From NCBI GenBank assembly GCA_018697195.1, contig CM031878.1, forward strand, positions 39,312,402-39,376,401: a DNA stretch of 64,000 nucleotides, given 5' to 3'. The stretch comes from Certhia americana. Lineage: Eukaryota; Chordata; Aves; Passeriformes; Certhiidae. Both the position numbers and the translations under genes were made by a program. This document shows positions 1 to 13,800 of the stretch, piece after piece; position 1 is the stretch's first letter; every line of letters starts with the position of its first letter. The notes beneath the pieces were generated by a model, which had not been told where the DNA came from, ran no database searches, and saw only the letters and a list, made by a program, of their open reading frames with translations.

Positions 1-1050
1 TGTTCTCCTACAGAACTTCTTTTGGGAAGGACCCACATTTCAGTTCACTGAGAACTGTGTCCTGTAGGACGGAGAAGGGAAAGATTGGCAAAGAAAAAGA
101 GTAGTGAACTGTGTCACTCAGGAGGAAAAAGTAGAAATACTGGGAGTAAAGCTGATCCCAGGAAAAAGGGAGGGTTGGAAGGAAGGTATATTTCTCCTTA
201 CTCTTATCTGATTTTTTGGTAAACAAACTAATTTACTCAGGTTGAGTGTTTCACCTGTGACAGTAATGGATGAGTGATCTCATGATCTGTTGGTATCTTG
301 TATCATGACTCTTTTGTTATATCTTTTTCCTCCGCATCCAGCTGATAAAGAGAAGTTATGTAGAGATGTGGTGAGCACTTGGTGTCCCACCAAGGTCAGC
401 TCACCACAGGACTACAGATTAATTAACCACAGGGAGTGTTTGACTCTTTAGGTTGAAGTAAGTACCTTGAGATAGGCTTCATATAGGCACAAATCTGACA
501 GTATTCTCTTTTGTTTATTCTATATCTATACATGCTGAATAAAATAAGGATTGTTTAGGCTTTTTATTTACTTGTTTTGTTTAAGACAGATTACTGAAGT
601 GCCTCAAGCATCAGACAGATTACTGACAGTAATCTCTGATTTTTTGGTTTTTTTTCCCGAGAGCAACCTTTATTTAGACTACTGATCTGCAAACACTTAA
701 AGAGAGAATTTTAGAAAATATATTCTGTCTCATATCTCCACTAGAATCTGAATCTTTGCTCATGATAGTTCAGAAAATTCATACTTTGCAATGATATATT
801 CATTTAACAAAACTTGGGCTTTGTGCAGAACTAAGCTGCAGTTAATCAAATCGCTTTTCCTTTGAAGCTGACCTAGAGCAATTGCTTTGTTTTATACATT
901 GCAAAATAAAATACCAGCAAAAATTACCTTAATAAAATTCTATCTGTAAAATTCTATTTGATAAATGTATTCTGTTAAAATGACTGGGTAAAATTTTAAA
1001 AGTTTTTTCACAGGAAGAGCTCTATACCACTCTCACTACCATTTTATACA
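1..1050. other. Intergenic, nothing recognised
   Basis: AT-rich sequence with no exon, repeat family or RNA gene that I can support. The reading frame on the minus strand at 8-226 has no domain or codon pattern suggesting a gene. Confidence 0.5.
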
Positions 1051-1520
1051 ATCATAGAATACCAGGTCAGAAGGGCTTCATCATGGGGTCCAACTTTTCT
1101 TTGTAAAAGCAAGGTCTGGAGAAGATAATGCAGAACCTTGTCCAGCTGAATATATTATTGCAGAACCAATATTTCCATGGGTAGATTATGCTAATATCTG
1201 ACTCTTCGTATTGTGAGAAATTTGCCTCCTGTGTCCAGTTGTATTCTCTGTAGGGGTAACTTCTACCCATTATTTGTCATCTTTTTCATGTGATTGATTT
1301 TAAAAAAGGATTCTCCATCTCATTTTTAGTCACCATTTAAAGGCTGAAATAGGATAATAAGGTCTTCCTAAGCTGCCTTCTCTCAAGACTGATAAAATCC
1401 TGTTCTGTCAGCCTTTCTACACACAGTAGGTTTTCCAGAATTTTGATTATCTGTGACCCATCTCTGGAGACTCTCCAGCCTGACCACACCTTTTTTTTGC
1501 ACAGCAGGGATGTAATTTTT
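1051..1520 (-). mobile_element. Ancient, degraded CR1 3' end
   Basis: The + strand starts atcatagaataccaggtcag, which resembles the reverse complement of a CR1 terminus (atcatagaat...). It later shows the CR1 landmarks gataataaggtcttcc near 1355 and catctctggagactctccagc near 1460, in the expected order for a minus-strand CR1. Many substitutions and indels point to an old copy. The outer end near 1520 is approximate. Confidence 0.6.
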
Positions 1521-4500
1521 CTTAAATTTCCTTCTTTTATGTTTTAGAGATTTTGCCTTTTGTTCATATAGGTTTGTTTATATTTTTTTTTAGTATTTAT
1601 TTATTAAACACACTCCTTTTTCTTCTCTTTCATCTCACAGGCTGAGGCTCTCAATGGTATAAAATTTAACATCTGACCTTACTGATTTTATGCTCACTGT
1701 TACATTTTAATTTTTAAAAAATTTTAAATAACAGCTAAGTCATGAGTACTTTTCGACAGTATAGTTACTCACACTAACTATATTGATTAAATGCAGTTAT
1801 TTTTAATTCTTCCTGCTTCTATAGTGCACTGAGAAGTGTTATCCACTGGATACTCTTATAGGTGGGAAAACTCATGTTGTGATGAGCAGCATAACTGACT
1901 GCTAAAAATGAGTTATAAGATGTCCTACATTCGAGATTCCAGATACCCTCCTGACAAGTGTGATCTCAAAGATTGCTATTGGAATTTCATTCAACACATG
2001 GGTGATCTCAGTAGGTAGAGATCCATAGCTTTCACAGCTTGCAAAGTACACAAGAAGAAATTGTGCTTTGTTTTGTCTAATAAGGTAAGTCCTATCATGC
2101 CTCTTAATTTACATTTGTCGTACAACTTCATTTGCAACAATTTCAGCTTGCATTGAATTGGTCTCCAAGAAAGACACATTAGTATAAAGATATTTCAAAG
2201 CATTTGGAAATTTGAAAGCATAAACTCATATTCAGTAGAGAATAAATACAGACATGCTGACCAAAAAGTATGTAAGAAATGAAAATTACATAAAGTATGG
2301 TTACAATCAGGGCTATACTTATTATCATTAATTATATCTAATAAGTATTTTATTATTAATAATTGTAGTAAATATATTATTATTATTATATTGCCTAACA
2401 TGCTAGTACTTGGAACTCAACCTAATATTTGGGCTTGATGCAAATAAAAGCTTCTTCACTGAACACGATGTGTTGAAATCTCCTCTTTGTCTCTGCCCAA
2501 TACTGCAAAATACACACCACAAATTCATGTTCCAAGATAGGGCTTGCTATACTAGAGAACATGTGATAGATGTATAATTCTTCATAAAGATAGCCATGGT
2601 GCTTCATTCCAGTCCAGCCCTTTTCCATGGTATTCCTGACAGGTATTCATGCAGCACATTCCCAGTAATATTTATAATTTCAGAGCAGAAAAAATACAAG
2701 GCAAAAAAGTATCGGAACAGGAAATATGAGTTTTAGAAATATGCCATATTTTCTCAGCTGTTTCAAATTTTCTGTACCATCTGTGTCTGTTAATTGTTTG
2801 TTAATAATGAGCTGCTTTACCAGCCTAATCTTACTGTAGTCTTCTCTCACCAATTATTTTCCTGGGAGGGGAGAATTTTCTGTACCATTAAAAATACTCC
2901 AATAATCTGTAAGAGTCTATCAGATAAAAATCCTTTATCTTTAAATGTTTTACTCAAAAATATATTGATACTGCCAACAAAATGTATGATGTTTCACTGA
3001 TATTTTAAAGCATCTTCTTAAGGGGAGAAAGAAGAGATTTCTTTTTTTATGACCTTTCAAATTCTGTGATATTTTGTAATTATAGACAAAAACCAGAGAC
3101 AGTTTTAGTAACTTTGGTTTTCCATTGCTTTTTGTTTTATGTATTTAAATATTTTGCTTGATTCATATAGGGAAGAAATAATTACAAGGAACATTCTCAT
3201 AAATCAAAAACTGGCATACTGGTTTTATTAGGCAATGTTAGAACATACTGGAAACTGCAGAATGCAGTGCAGGAGTAGACTTTGATTTCACCCCAAACCA
3301 CGGTGCAAGTGAAGTTGCTATTTCTTAATGTGAATCTTGTTGCAATTTGCTGTTGTAAATCTCAGTATTTCACTTTGTTGATGATACTTATCAGTATTGC
3401 CCCAGTATGAGAAAATGGCTGTGTCTTGATGTTCTCTCCTCCCTTTGCTGCATTTTTCAGGCTACTGGAGGTGACATATTGCACAGAAATGACACTTGAT
3501 GTAGTGGTGAGTGATTAAATGCACCTATGAAAGTATCACCACCTATAACACTGGTGATAATTATTTATATTCTTTACCAGATAGAGAATTATTTATGTCT
3601 ACTAATTCTTGAATGGTTTGGGGGTATTTTGTGTCCTGACCAAAATAATACTCTATAATATTTTAGAAATTATTTTGATTTAAAAATCTAAGTGACCTGA
3701 TTAATGTTTGGGGCTTTTTTCCTTACTGTATATTGATTCATTTTTTTGCAAAGAGTAAAGAACAATCCCTGTTATAAGTAAGATGAGCCAATTAAACCCT
3801 CTGTAACAATAGTGAAATAAAAAAAACCCCCTCTGCTTAATTGTAATCTTATTTTTCCACAAACATTCCAAATAATTTTAATGAAATGTGTTGATTAATG
3901 ATACATAAAATTTTGAGAATTAAGCTGAAAACTGAGGATAAACTGTGTAAGGAGACCCTCCATATCTCTGTGATCAATGGTATATCTGCTATATGTTGCT
4001 ATCCTAAGTAACTGTAAGACTCAAAGAGGCAAAAACATTCTGAAGAGAAAGAAGACAATATTCCATATTCTTTTTATTTATAGTCTTCTATTTTTAGTAA
4101 AAATATATTAAAAAATAGAAAATAATATCTTGTACAGTCAAATCATAGCTGCAACAAAAAACTGGATCAAGTTTTTGACTGGGTATCTTTTAAAGCACAT
4201 TGCTTAGAAGGAGGTAATGATTAAACTGGCAATAGTAAAACCTATCAAGAATATTAGAACATCTTGCCTCAAAAATCTTTGCACTGACAACCTAAAGGAA
4301 GAGTTCTAGCATAGAGTACATAATGCACAACAGCTAAAATTCTTCAAGGAACAAGTTATACTTCATGTTTATATATAGCAAAAACAATAACTGCATGGAC
4401 TATGTAAAACAGAAAATTAGTTATATTTGTGTTTAAAAACTAAGAAGCAATTATCTTCAAAGTAGAAACAAAAATATTACTGACATCTCATTGATAGGGC

Positions 4501-4649
4501 TTTAGTTTTCTTGTTCATGGGATCAGACCTCCTGGAAGCAGATAGAGTTCATCTGTCTAAAAGGAGGAAAAAAGACTCTAGCCCATGAGTTATCAGGGAT
4601 GATTTTGTGGGCTTTTAATTAGGTTTGAAGGAGGAAAAGGATAAGACAA
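1521..4649. other. Intergenic, nothing recognised
   Basis: Over 3 kb of AT-rich sequence. The longest frames are under 70 codons and show no family motif. No RNA gene or repeat family was recognised. Confidence 0.5.
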
Positions 4650-6190
4650 TTCTCATTAGAGCTGAGCCTGTGGTGACACACAGTACTGGGGTGGCATGGA
4701 CAGCCCAGCTGAAGTGCACCTGCCCCAATGCACCCAGCATGGGTAACAAACAATGGAAGCCATTGGCAGCAGAGGCTGGGATGCAGTTATCACCATGGAA
4801 ATGTGGTGGGATCACTGGAGTGCTGCAGTGGGTGTCTGCAGGCTCTTCACAAGGGACAGGTGAGGGAGGAGAGGCTGTGGGGTGGCTCTGTACTCTGGGG
4901 AGGGTTTTGGCTGCACAGAGCTCAGGGGCAGTGGGGATAAGGCTGAGTGCCTGCGGGTGACAGTCAGAGGGATTGCCAGCCAGGCAGAGATCCTGCTGGG
5001 AGTCTGTCACAGACCACCCAACCAGGATGAAGGGAAATATTCTATCAGTGGGTGTTCCATCATCACTGGTTCTTGTGGGAGACTTCAACTTGCTAAATGC
5101 CTGCTGGAAACTCAACACAGTGGAGAGCAGACAGCCTGGGAGGTTCCTGGAGGGTGTGGAAGGTACCTTCCAGACACAGCTGGTAAGGGAGCCTACCAGG
5201 GCATGTCCTGCCAGACCTGCTGTTCACAAACAGGGAATGAAGGGCCTGGGGGATGTGGTGGTCAGAGGCCACAGCAACCACATAATTAGTCTCCTGTGCT
5301 TGATGAGGTAAGAAAGGCAGTAAACAAAAACCCCTTTTGACTTCCAGAGTGCAGACTTTGGCCTGTCCAGGGCACTGGTTCAGAATGCTGTTACGCCCCA
5401 AGCTCACTCAGTGAGTTTTTAAAGGGGCTTACAAGGTTTTGATTGACTCTGGTGGTGCACACAAGAAAACAAAGTTCTTAGGTGGTTGAATAACAAAAAT
5501 ACCCAAAGAAAGAAATATTGAAGTTACAGGAGTGGGCCATCTGAATGTACCAACAGATGAGCTATCATGAAGAGAGTGCCCTGGCTGAACAGGTTGCTTT
5601 CTCTGGAACTCAGGGAAAAAAGAATGTATGATCTTAAATGAAAGGGGTAGGCAACTTAGGAAGAATAGGAGTGTGTCAATAGATCATGTAGACAGAAAAT
5701 CAGAAAGGTATAAACTCAGCTAGAATTCAATCTGGCCACCATTGTGAAAGATATTAAAAAGAGGTTATATAAATACATTAAAAATAAAAGAAGAGACAAG
5801 GAAATTATCCATTCTTTATGGGACATGAGAAGGGCAACTGAACCGGCAAAAGGGTCTAAAGAGTAAGTCATATGAGGAGCAGCTGAGGGAGTTGAGTCTG
5901 CTGGAGACCTTCTCGCTCCATACAACAACCTAAAAGGTTGCAGACAGGCGAGGGTCAGCTTCTTCTCCCACTTAGCAAGAGACAGGATGAGAGGAAGTGG
6001 CCCCAAGCTAGGGGAGGTTCAAATTGGTCAAGCACAGGACTAACCTGCCCAGGGCAGTGCTGGTAATGTTTAAGAAACAACTGGATGCATCACTTAGTGC
6101 TGTGCTTTAGTTGATGTGGTATTTGGTCAAGGGTTAACTCTGGGATCTTGGAGGTCTTTCCAAAATTAATAGTTTTCTGATTCTAAGATT
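4650..6190 (+). mobile_element. Internally deleted CR1 LINE: endonuclease region joined to the 3' UTR
   Basis: This is a + strand CR1 element. The first part encodes decayed ORF2 endonuclease sequence: LKCTCPNAPSMGNKQ (near 4710), VGDFNLLNACWKLNT with the endonuclease GDFN motif (near 5070), RFLEGVEGTFQTQLV and then GDVVV. Next come CR1 ORF2 linker sequence near 5570-5840 (LNLATIVKD-like, YKYIKNKRRDKE-like). At about 5843 the sequence jumps to the CR1 3' region (agggtctaaagagtaagtc, then ttggaggtctttcc near 6150) and ends near gattct at 6180. The whole reverse-transcriptase domain is missing. The endonuclease frame shifts at least twice (near 4880 and near 5040). It is a dead, fairly old copy. 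Confidence 0.88.
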
Positions 6191-6914
6191 AACACATTAT
6201 TTCATATCAGCTGCAATAACTAAGCCATATTACTCCAAAGTAGGAGAAAAAATTGTTATATTTTACTGCAGCATACTGCTGGGTAAAATTTTACACATGC
6301 AATTACTAAGGTCTAGCTGCTTCACAGTAATTTAATACCTAGATATAACATGTTCATATGTCAAAAAGGAAAAACACTGTCATGAGGAAAAACATTGCTT
6401 TGCTTATTAAACCCAAATGAATTGTCTGTTCCTGAGTTACTTCTGTAGAAATAACATTCATTAGCCCTTGAAAGATTTTTGTGCTTAGAATTCATCTTAG
6501 TGTAAATCAGTCTCACAACTAAGAAATCTCAAAAGTTACCAAGCAAAGTGTTTCACTAGGGATTTGGTTTGAAACAATTTATATGATAGCAAATTAGAAG
6601 GGAGGAAAATATTTTACTCTGGTTTCCAAATGTATTGCATTGGGTCACAAATGCAGTTCTATCAGTACTTTGTACTAAGACACATACATGTCTAATTCTA
6701 ATTGTATGCTTTAGTTTTTTACACTACACTGTAACTATGTACAAACTACACTTAGAGAAAGTCTCACCTGGAAGTGCCAAATCAGTTCCAGTCTAAGGAG
6801 GTAGTTACTGTGAATTTCACACAGCAATGCTCTTTTCTGACCCAACATAATATCCAAAATAAATATGCTAATTAGACATGACATATGAATATGGAACCCA
6901 GAGGAATCATTAAT

Positions 6915-6942
6915 ATATTAATATTAATTTTAATATTAATAT
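6915..6942. repeat. Perfect 13-bp AT-only palindrome
   Basis: Arms 6915-6927 (atattaatattaa) and 6930-6942 (ttaatattaatat) are exact reverse complements around a 2-base loop. It lies in a longer ATTAAT-rich tract and could extrude as a cruciform. It is probably a simple-sequence by-product. Confidence 0.85.
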
Positions 6943-7684
6943 GAATGTTAATAGACTAGGCTAATTTTAAAGAGCTGTGTTTTTTTATAATTAACCTTGA
7001 ACTGGAAAATACATGCCCTGGAAGTGGATATTATATCTGCCTACTCAATCTATTCTAACTAGAAATCAACTCTGCTAGCTTTTATTAGCTGATCTTTGAA
7101 GCATATTACATAGAAAAATTTGGACTGTAAAGAAAGGAATAGAATTTGATTCAAAATACAGAAAGCATCTCATCTGTTACTTCAATTGGCCAGTGACATG
7201 CCAATGTGCCAATATTCTTAGCCATTCTGAATCTGAGGTGACCATAAGAACCAGTAGGTGCAAAATAGAAACGGTATTTACCATATCTTTATCAATAGAT
7301 CCAAGTCAGACAAACAACAGTATATAGATGTTTAAAATTCCAAAAAAATCCCTTATACAGTGCACTTTTAAAATATTTATTCTGGAAAATTCTTGTCCGT
7401 GTTCTATGGTTTAGAAAAAGTGGAAATATTATCAAACCCATTACATTAATTATTCACAGAAATCTGTTAGAATGGCTAATATTTGCTCTTCCTAATCCTA
7501 TCATCATCCAGCTTTTTTCACCTTTTAGTCTCATTTACTAAGACTTCCTCTTCTATGGTTCTGTGATCTCTCTACAATATCTCTGACCTTCCATCAGACC
7601 TCAAATTTTTTCTCCTGATATGAGAACATGAGAAGGGCTGGATAAGATAAAACCTAGTCCATAAACTAAAGTGTCCACAACAGT

Positions 7685-7705
7685 GTCCAGTCTCTGAGAC
7701 TGGAC
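7685..7705. repeat. 9-bp perfect inverted repeat, 3-base loop
   Basis: gtccagtct at 7685-7693 and agactggac at 7697-7705 surround ctg. It is more GC-rich than its surroundings. No T-run follows directly and there is no known family match, so the function is unknown. Confidence 0.8.
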
Positions 7706-7736
7706 TTTTTGACCAACACCCGGATAAAGCAGAACA

Positions 7737-7821
7737 AGTAGTACACTAGCTACATTAGTAGCTAATTAGTACTACTACTGTTATTAGTACTATATTAGTA
7801 GTACATTAGTACATTAGTACT
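7737..7821. repeat. Irregular TAGTAC/ATTAGTAC repeat cluster
   Basis: Repeated tagtac, attagtac and tagtagtac words in both orientations (the tagta/tacta core forms small hairpins). The spacing is irregular, so this is a degenerate simple repeat rather than an ordered array. Confidence 0.75.
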
Positions 7822-10800
7822 CAAAGAATGCAAGTATATACAATGGGGGATTAGAACTATTACTAGAGCATGGACTCTCAGTCAAATGATATGGTCTCTG
7901 TTTTGTAGAATAGTGAAATAAAAAGCTCCTTATTCCAAACATTTATTCAGTGAATAACTGTTTTTTAAACACGGCCTTTTATTTCCCTTCAGTTTCTTTA
8001 TTTCTTTATTTATTACTATGCCCCTATTTTCAATGCTGTCCAACTCTATGCTTTCAAGGCCTGTTTGCCACAATTAAATATGATGTGCTAACCTACAGAA
8101 AAATATTTCAATTACTTTAAAAGTAAATATGCCTCAGTTTCTCACATTGGTGTTGATAAACCTTTAAATATTGCAAATCCAGTTTATATATATTTCAGCA
8201 TCTTATAAAAAGGATTTAATTATATTAGTGGAAATTATTAAGACTGCTGTACTTCAAGGGTAGTCCAGGTTATTTGGAAGAATATGTACATGAAGTATTT
8301 AAGAACATAATGGAAGCGATAAAACAACTGCAAAAGTCCAGCTGATGTAACCTGTGAATAAACAGTCAAGAATAAAACATATAAAATAGAGAAAAAGCCC
8401 ATTGCTATAAATCAACTTAATCTTTTTAATAATTGTACTGTGATGAATCATTGGGTTGGGCTGTCTAACAACAGTTAGATAGCCTGAGAAACACCACTAT
8501 TTCCCAAATATCTCGTATTCTCAATATACTTGTATAATCACCATTACATCTGTGATGATAATGGACTTTTTTTGTTTTCTTTTTAATCTTTAGCTGAAGA
8601 AAATGATTGAAAATTATTTTAGTGCATTTTGTTTAAAAAACCCCTGTTTTAGGATGACACAGAAGTTGGAGATATTTAAAAATTCTATTATTTTTCACAA
8701 TAAGAAAATGAAATAAGGTAATTTTAAAAATGGGTAAATGCCCTGAAATAGCGTTTAACTACTCTCTGTAGTATATGTACATTTCCAATAGTTACTAATA
8801 AATCAAACGCCTTTCACTTACAATCTGATAAACTTATATCCCTACTGTTTACAGAAATCTACAAGAACAACAATTTGAGCTAACAAAACAATCTGTGCAT
8901 GGAAATACTGAAAGTTTCATTTCAATTAAGTGTTTGTTTTCTGATTATTTCAAAATCATCCTCATTATCTGCCTGCTCAATGGAAAGGAAACAGCTGATC
9001 CTTCAAGCATGTTGACAGATGTCTACTTTGAAATACCTGCTGGGTGGCCAACACATCAGTGAGACGTTAAATCATGTTGTCATCTGGAGAGGAGCACTAA
9101 GCTGCTAAACTAGCTGTGAACACTGTCTGCTTAGTGACCTTTGCATAGAAATAGTGCTTCTACCCATAAACATTTTAAGGTCATGGGATTTATTCCAGTT
9201 CCTCACAAAGCCTGACATTTTGCAAAAGCCAGGAGCAACTCTGTACTGACTTTTTACCTGGGAAATATCTCCCTTTGGTATTCATTAGGATGGGTCAATC
9301 TAATCCAGGCTGTAAGGCCATTAGGCCTGATAAAATTTCAGAGGAAAAGAATCTCTAGTGGTGCAGATGGTGGAGTGGTACCAATATTTATTCCCTCATT
9401 TTGATTTATATTGCTGCTCGTGAGAATTTATGCACTAAATACTTTTACAACTTTCTCCAAAAAGACAGTGAACAGAAAAGTAGCAGCTTGTCCTTCACTC
9501 CCTGGTACTTTGGTGTTCCACTGCTGTGGCAGTAGCATGTTTCACTTGCAAGAAAACTCTTCAGAATCAAATTCTACAGAAGGGCCTGTATGTAGTCATG
9601 CCTGTCCCTACCAAGTTCCTTCCCATGTAGTATGTGTAAATCCTCTCCAGCTTTTCTTCAGGATTTTTTGGGAATAATATGGTTTCCTGATACATTTAGA
9701 TATAAATTCTGATGCATTAGAACTTTAGTACTTTACTTATTTTATGACACATATCGTACCTTTGCTTAAAGCCCCCAAAGTTCAAAAAATGTGAGTTGTG
9801 CATAACTTTACAAAAACCAAATCTGACTGGAAATAAAGTGTAGATAACTTTTTAAAGTGTGTAAAACCTAAAAAATGTTGGGGAATTTTTTTTATATATG
9901 CTGCCAATTTAAATCATAATACCCCATCTATTCTTGGTGGAAGTTTATGCTGAAATTACTCAGAAGAGATGGGAAAAAATACTATTATTATTGTCAAAAT
10001 CAAAATTAAATTATGAACATAAAATCATAAGATCAAAGAATTTTAAATCAGACTATGCTAGATTGCATGGAAAAATGTGACTTAAATATTTATAAAAATG
10101 CTTCTTTTACATGCATGAAATCCTGAGAAAGCATTCCCTTTTCTAGTTTTATCCTGTCTCCTTACGTTTTCATTTTCCATTTCTCATCATCTTCTGTTTA
10201 GTTATTAGGCAAAATAATGTGATGAAGAGTTGAGAATTTAGTTTAGAATCAGAATGAGTACAAAGAGTCTAATCCCAAGTTTTGTACTGTGTCTGAGTTT
10301 TGTAGTCTAATTAATGAAGCAAATGGTGGATGAAGTAAATTTATACAATGGTATGTTCATATACAGTGCTTTATAGCTCACATTGTAAAGCTGAACTTTA
10401 AATGGGAGAATAATATCATTGAATGACCTGAGATTAGTATATCTAATGTTCATAATGACCTGATAAAATTAATCCAGGACAGAACCCTTATTAACTCTGC
10501 ATTATTCTTAGTGGAATGTGAGTGAGAGTGAATGCCAGGAAGAAAGTGATCTGACCCTCCAAAGTGTAGAAAAATATAATTACAATTAATATGTTGATGC
10601 CTTGAGAGACTGGACAGTGTTAAAGGAATAAAGTAGGTATTTATGAAAAAGGCTTCAAAGGATACACCTTGGGCAGAACAAGAGCCCAGCCATGGCTGCT
10701 CCAAAGGGAGACACCAGATCGGTTTTCACACTTTTATAAGTTTTGTTCCATTTATATATTGGAGTTAATTGTTCAATTACAGCTTCAGGTTATGAAGTCC

Positions 10801-13800
10801 CACCCTCCCAGTTTGCTCTCCTCAATTTGCTGTTGTTTTTACTTTTGGGGCCTGAAGCTGCAATGGTGTCCTTGGTTCTCAGGCTGGAAAAGGATTTTGT
10901 GTAACTAAACTGTGAACAGAACTTGCTAACACTTTATATGAAGTTCAGAGTTATATAATAATCAAGTACAAAATCTGGAAAATATGAAAGCTAAAACTTA
11001 AGGATGTCTATACATAGATCACCTTTAAGCTTAGTAAAAAGAAGATATTAATTGCCTCTTTGGTATAAAAATTAAAACTATCTATAAGAAATCTCAGTCC
11101 AGATTCTCGCTGTGCACAAAATTCTTTCAAATAGTTGAATATCTGAACCTGGAGATTTATCTTGGGTATAGTTGTAACAGAGATTTTACACACCCTATCT
11201 ATATTCCATGTGAAATTCGCTTCTTAATATTTTTAGAAAATGGAAATGTGGCTATAAAATACCATTACTTCATTTTGTCAGATAAGTCCCCAGACACTCC
11301 AGCCTTAGGTTTTTATATGTTATCTGCATTTCTGGGTAAATTCTGAAATATAGACTTTTGGCTTAAAAAAAATTCCAAATCTTCATGGAAGTGATTATAT
11401 AATAAAAAGTTTTCAAGGTCGATGTCTATAAATTTAACCTAAACTAAATTAACAGTCAGATTCACAAAAGTGGAAGAGTTATTAAAGTCTCTCTACTAAA
11501 AATTTTGCATTACAAAATTCATATGGTAAGGTGTTTCCTTTCCTTTAAAGTGATGCAGTCAGTAAAGACTTTAGGAATTTATTAAAGTGTTCTTTAGGAT
11601 AGACACATATTTGTTAACAAAAAATCACTGTACACATAGGGATATGTGTGTATTCTAGTGGGAGAGAAAGAAGCTATAATTTCAGAAACCTATATTTTTC
11701 TCTTATTCTTAAATGTAATGAAATTATTATTAAAATATGTTACGTCATAGTATAATGCAATATAAAAATGGGATAAGAGCCTGGTAAAAATTGACTGCAA
11801 GTACTTTTATTATGTTAGGCTTTATTAAAAAAAAAAAAATTCAACATGCATATTATTTTCATGTGTACAAATCATGAGGAATATAAATGTATTTACAAAA
11901 TTGTAATCTGACCAATATTAAGATCAGAGTAACAACTACACTGTCCTTTTTTATTATACTTTGACTCATAAAAAAGGTTAAAAATACAATGGTCTTTTTC
12001 TTTTATTATTTTCTCCTAAATTTTCTTCTGATAATGAAATTTTCTGTATACATTAATGAGGTTGTCATATGTGTCATGTCACCTCTTATCACCCTGTACA
12101 AGTTTTCTTTCAATTTTAATGGCTTCCAGTTTCTTTCTAAGGAGGGGGCTCTTGCTGAAATTTATGCCTCTTGCTATAGCCTCATTATTTCCTTTCTTTT
12201 AATCCAGAGCCAGTACTGGAAACATATTACTTGACTCTAATAGAGATTTATTCCTACTATTGTTGCCAGACCACTTTTGTCAGCTGTTCCCTATTCTTTA
12301 TTTTTATCTTCTCTCTCTGTCCTCTTCCTTCTCATTTATCAGAAATTTTATTACAATTAAATGTTAAACCTCTGAGGTTCAACTGCTCCAATCCTTCAGG
12401 AATTAAGGAAAAATTAGAGCACAAGAGAAAGTGATTCTAAAAGTAAATGGTAAGAGAAGCAATCATTTTTTAAATTAAGCTTACTCTATCTTGTGTCTTC
12501 TTTTTACCCATTTTGTGCTCAAATTCACTGATCCTGTGTTGAGAACCAATCTCAAATAAACAAAAGTCCTCCCCGTCAAAACTGATGTTTAAAAGTAAAG
12601 CTCTACGCTTTGTTTACTGCAGAAATAAAAGGAGATTTACAACAGCAGTCGTAGAGAAAGATAATAGAGGTGTCCTAAAATGCTGAAGGGTATGGCAGAA
12701 AACTTGTACATCTGCATGAGTTGATATGATCAGGAGACAAATGAATTATCAAGAATAAGAAGATCAATAATCACCCACAGGAAATATTACATGGGGAACT
12801 TCAGTCATTCATGGAATTTTAATATATATTTGACTCAGAATAAGGAGAGAAGGCAGCTGTAAAGGAAAAGAGATAAAATGCAGAAGGCAGGCATCCTTTA
12901 TTTTTGCTAAAGGGGATCTTTTCTTCTGGTAAACATTTTTGGAAAGAGAAATCAGAAGGAGCATTTCTCCAAAAAAACCCACAAACAAATACCCAATGAC
13001 CCCCTCAAATGAAGAAACAAGCAAAGAAATAAAAACCTTGTTAACAAACAGAAAATCCTCAAACACTTAAAGAAACCCAACAGAACAATAACAACAAAAA
13101 ACCAAGCCAGGTTAAATAAAGTCCAGAAATCTTCACGTCTGACAGAATAAGTCAGATCCCCTTTCTCCTGTCCTTTAACACACTTAAATGCAGTGGGGTG
13201 TCAGCAATGGATTTGAGAAAAAAGTGGGTGATGACTGAAAATTTTCCTCATTACTGCTTCATAATACTACTAAAAAAGAGAAACCTTTTTGACAACCAAA
13301 GTTAAATTCCATCTACTTAAACTACTTTATCTTGTATTCATTCAATTTTGTGCATTAAAATGTTAAAAAAAATGGGGGGACAAAGGCTTATAAACGAAGT
13401 TGAACCCAAAGCCAAGGCAAAGATTCCATGGTACAAAAATTGTCTTCCAAGTACATAATACAGTGTACAGAACAACATAAAAATAGAGGGCTGTTTTATC
13501 TGAGCTAATCTTAAGCAAATTGTCTGGTCATGTAGGTCCTCCTATGTGAGACTCCACAGGCTCCCGACTACTGAAAATGACATAGTTGACTTGCAACAGT
13601 TTTCCTAGGAGTGGGTGTTACACCTGGAAGTTCTGTGCACATGTTGCAGGGGGTTCAGATGTTTCCACATATTTGTATATCTTTTACAAATATACACTGT
13701 ATTTTATATTACTTCAGGCTGAAGCTAATTGTTTTGTTTTTAGTGCAGTGAAATCACAAAAACTGAATGATTCTCAGTGGGACAGAATTTGTAACCAATA

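Noticed and set aside
1067..1270. 67-codon minus-strand frame
   Set aside because: It falls within the ancient CR1 remnant and has no domain.
4615..5407. Several overlapping reading frames of 100-167 codons on both strands
   Set aside because: They are fragments or antisense shadows of the CR1 ORF2 endonuclease region, which is frameshifted. They are not host genes.
5716..6006. 96-codon minus-strand frame
   Set aside because: Antisense to the CR1 linker and 3' region on the + strand.
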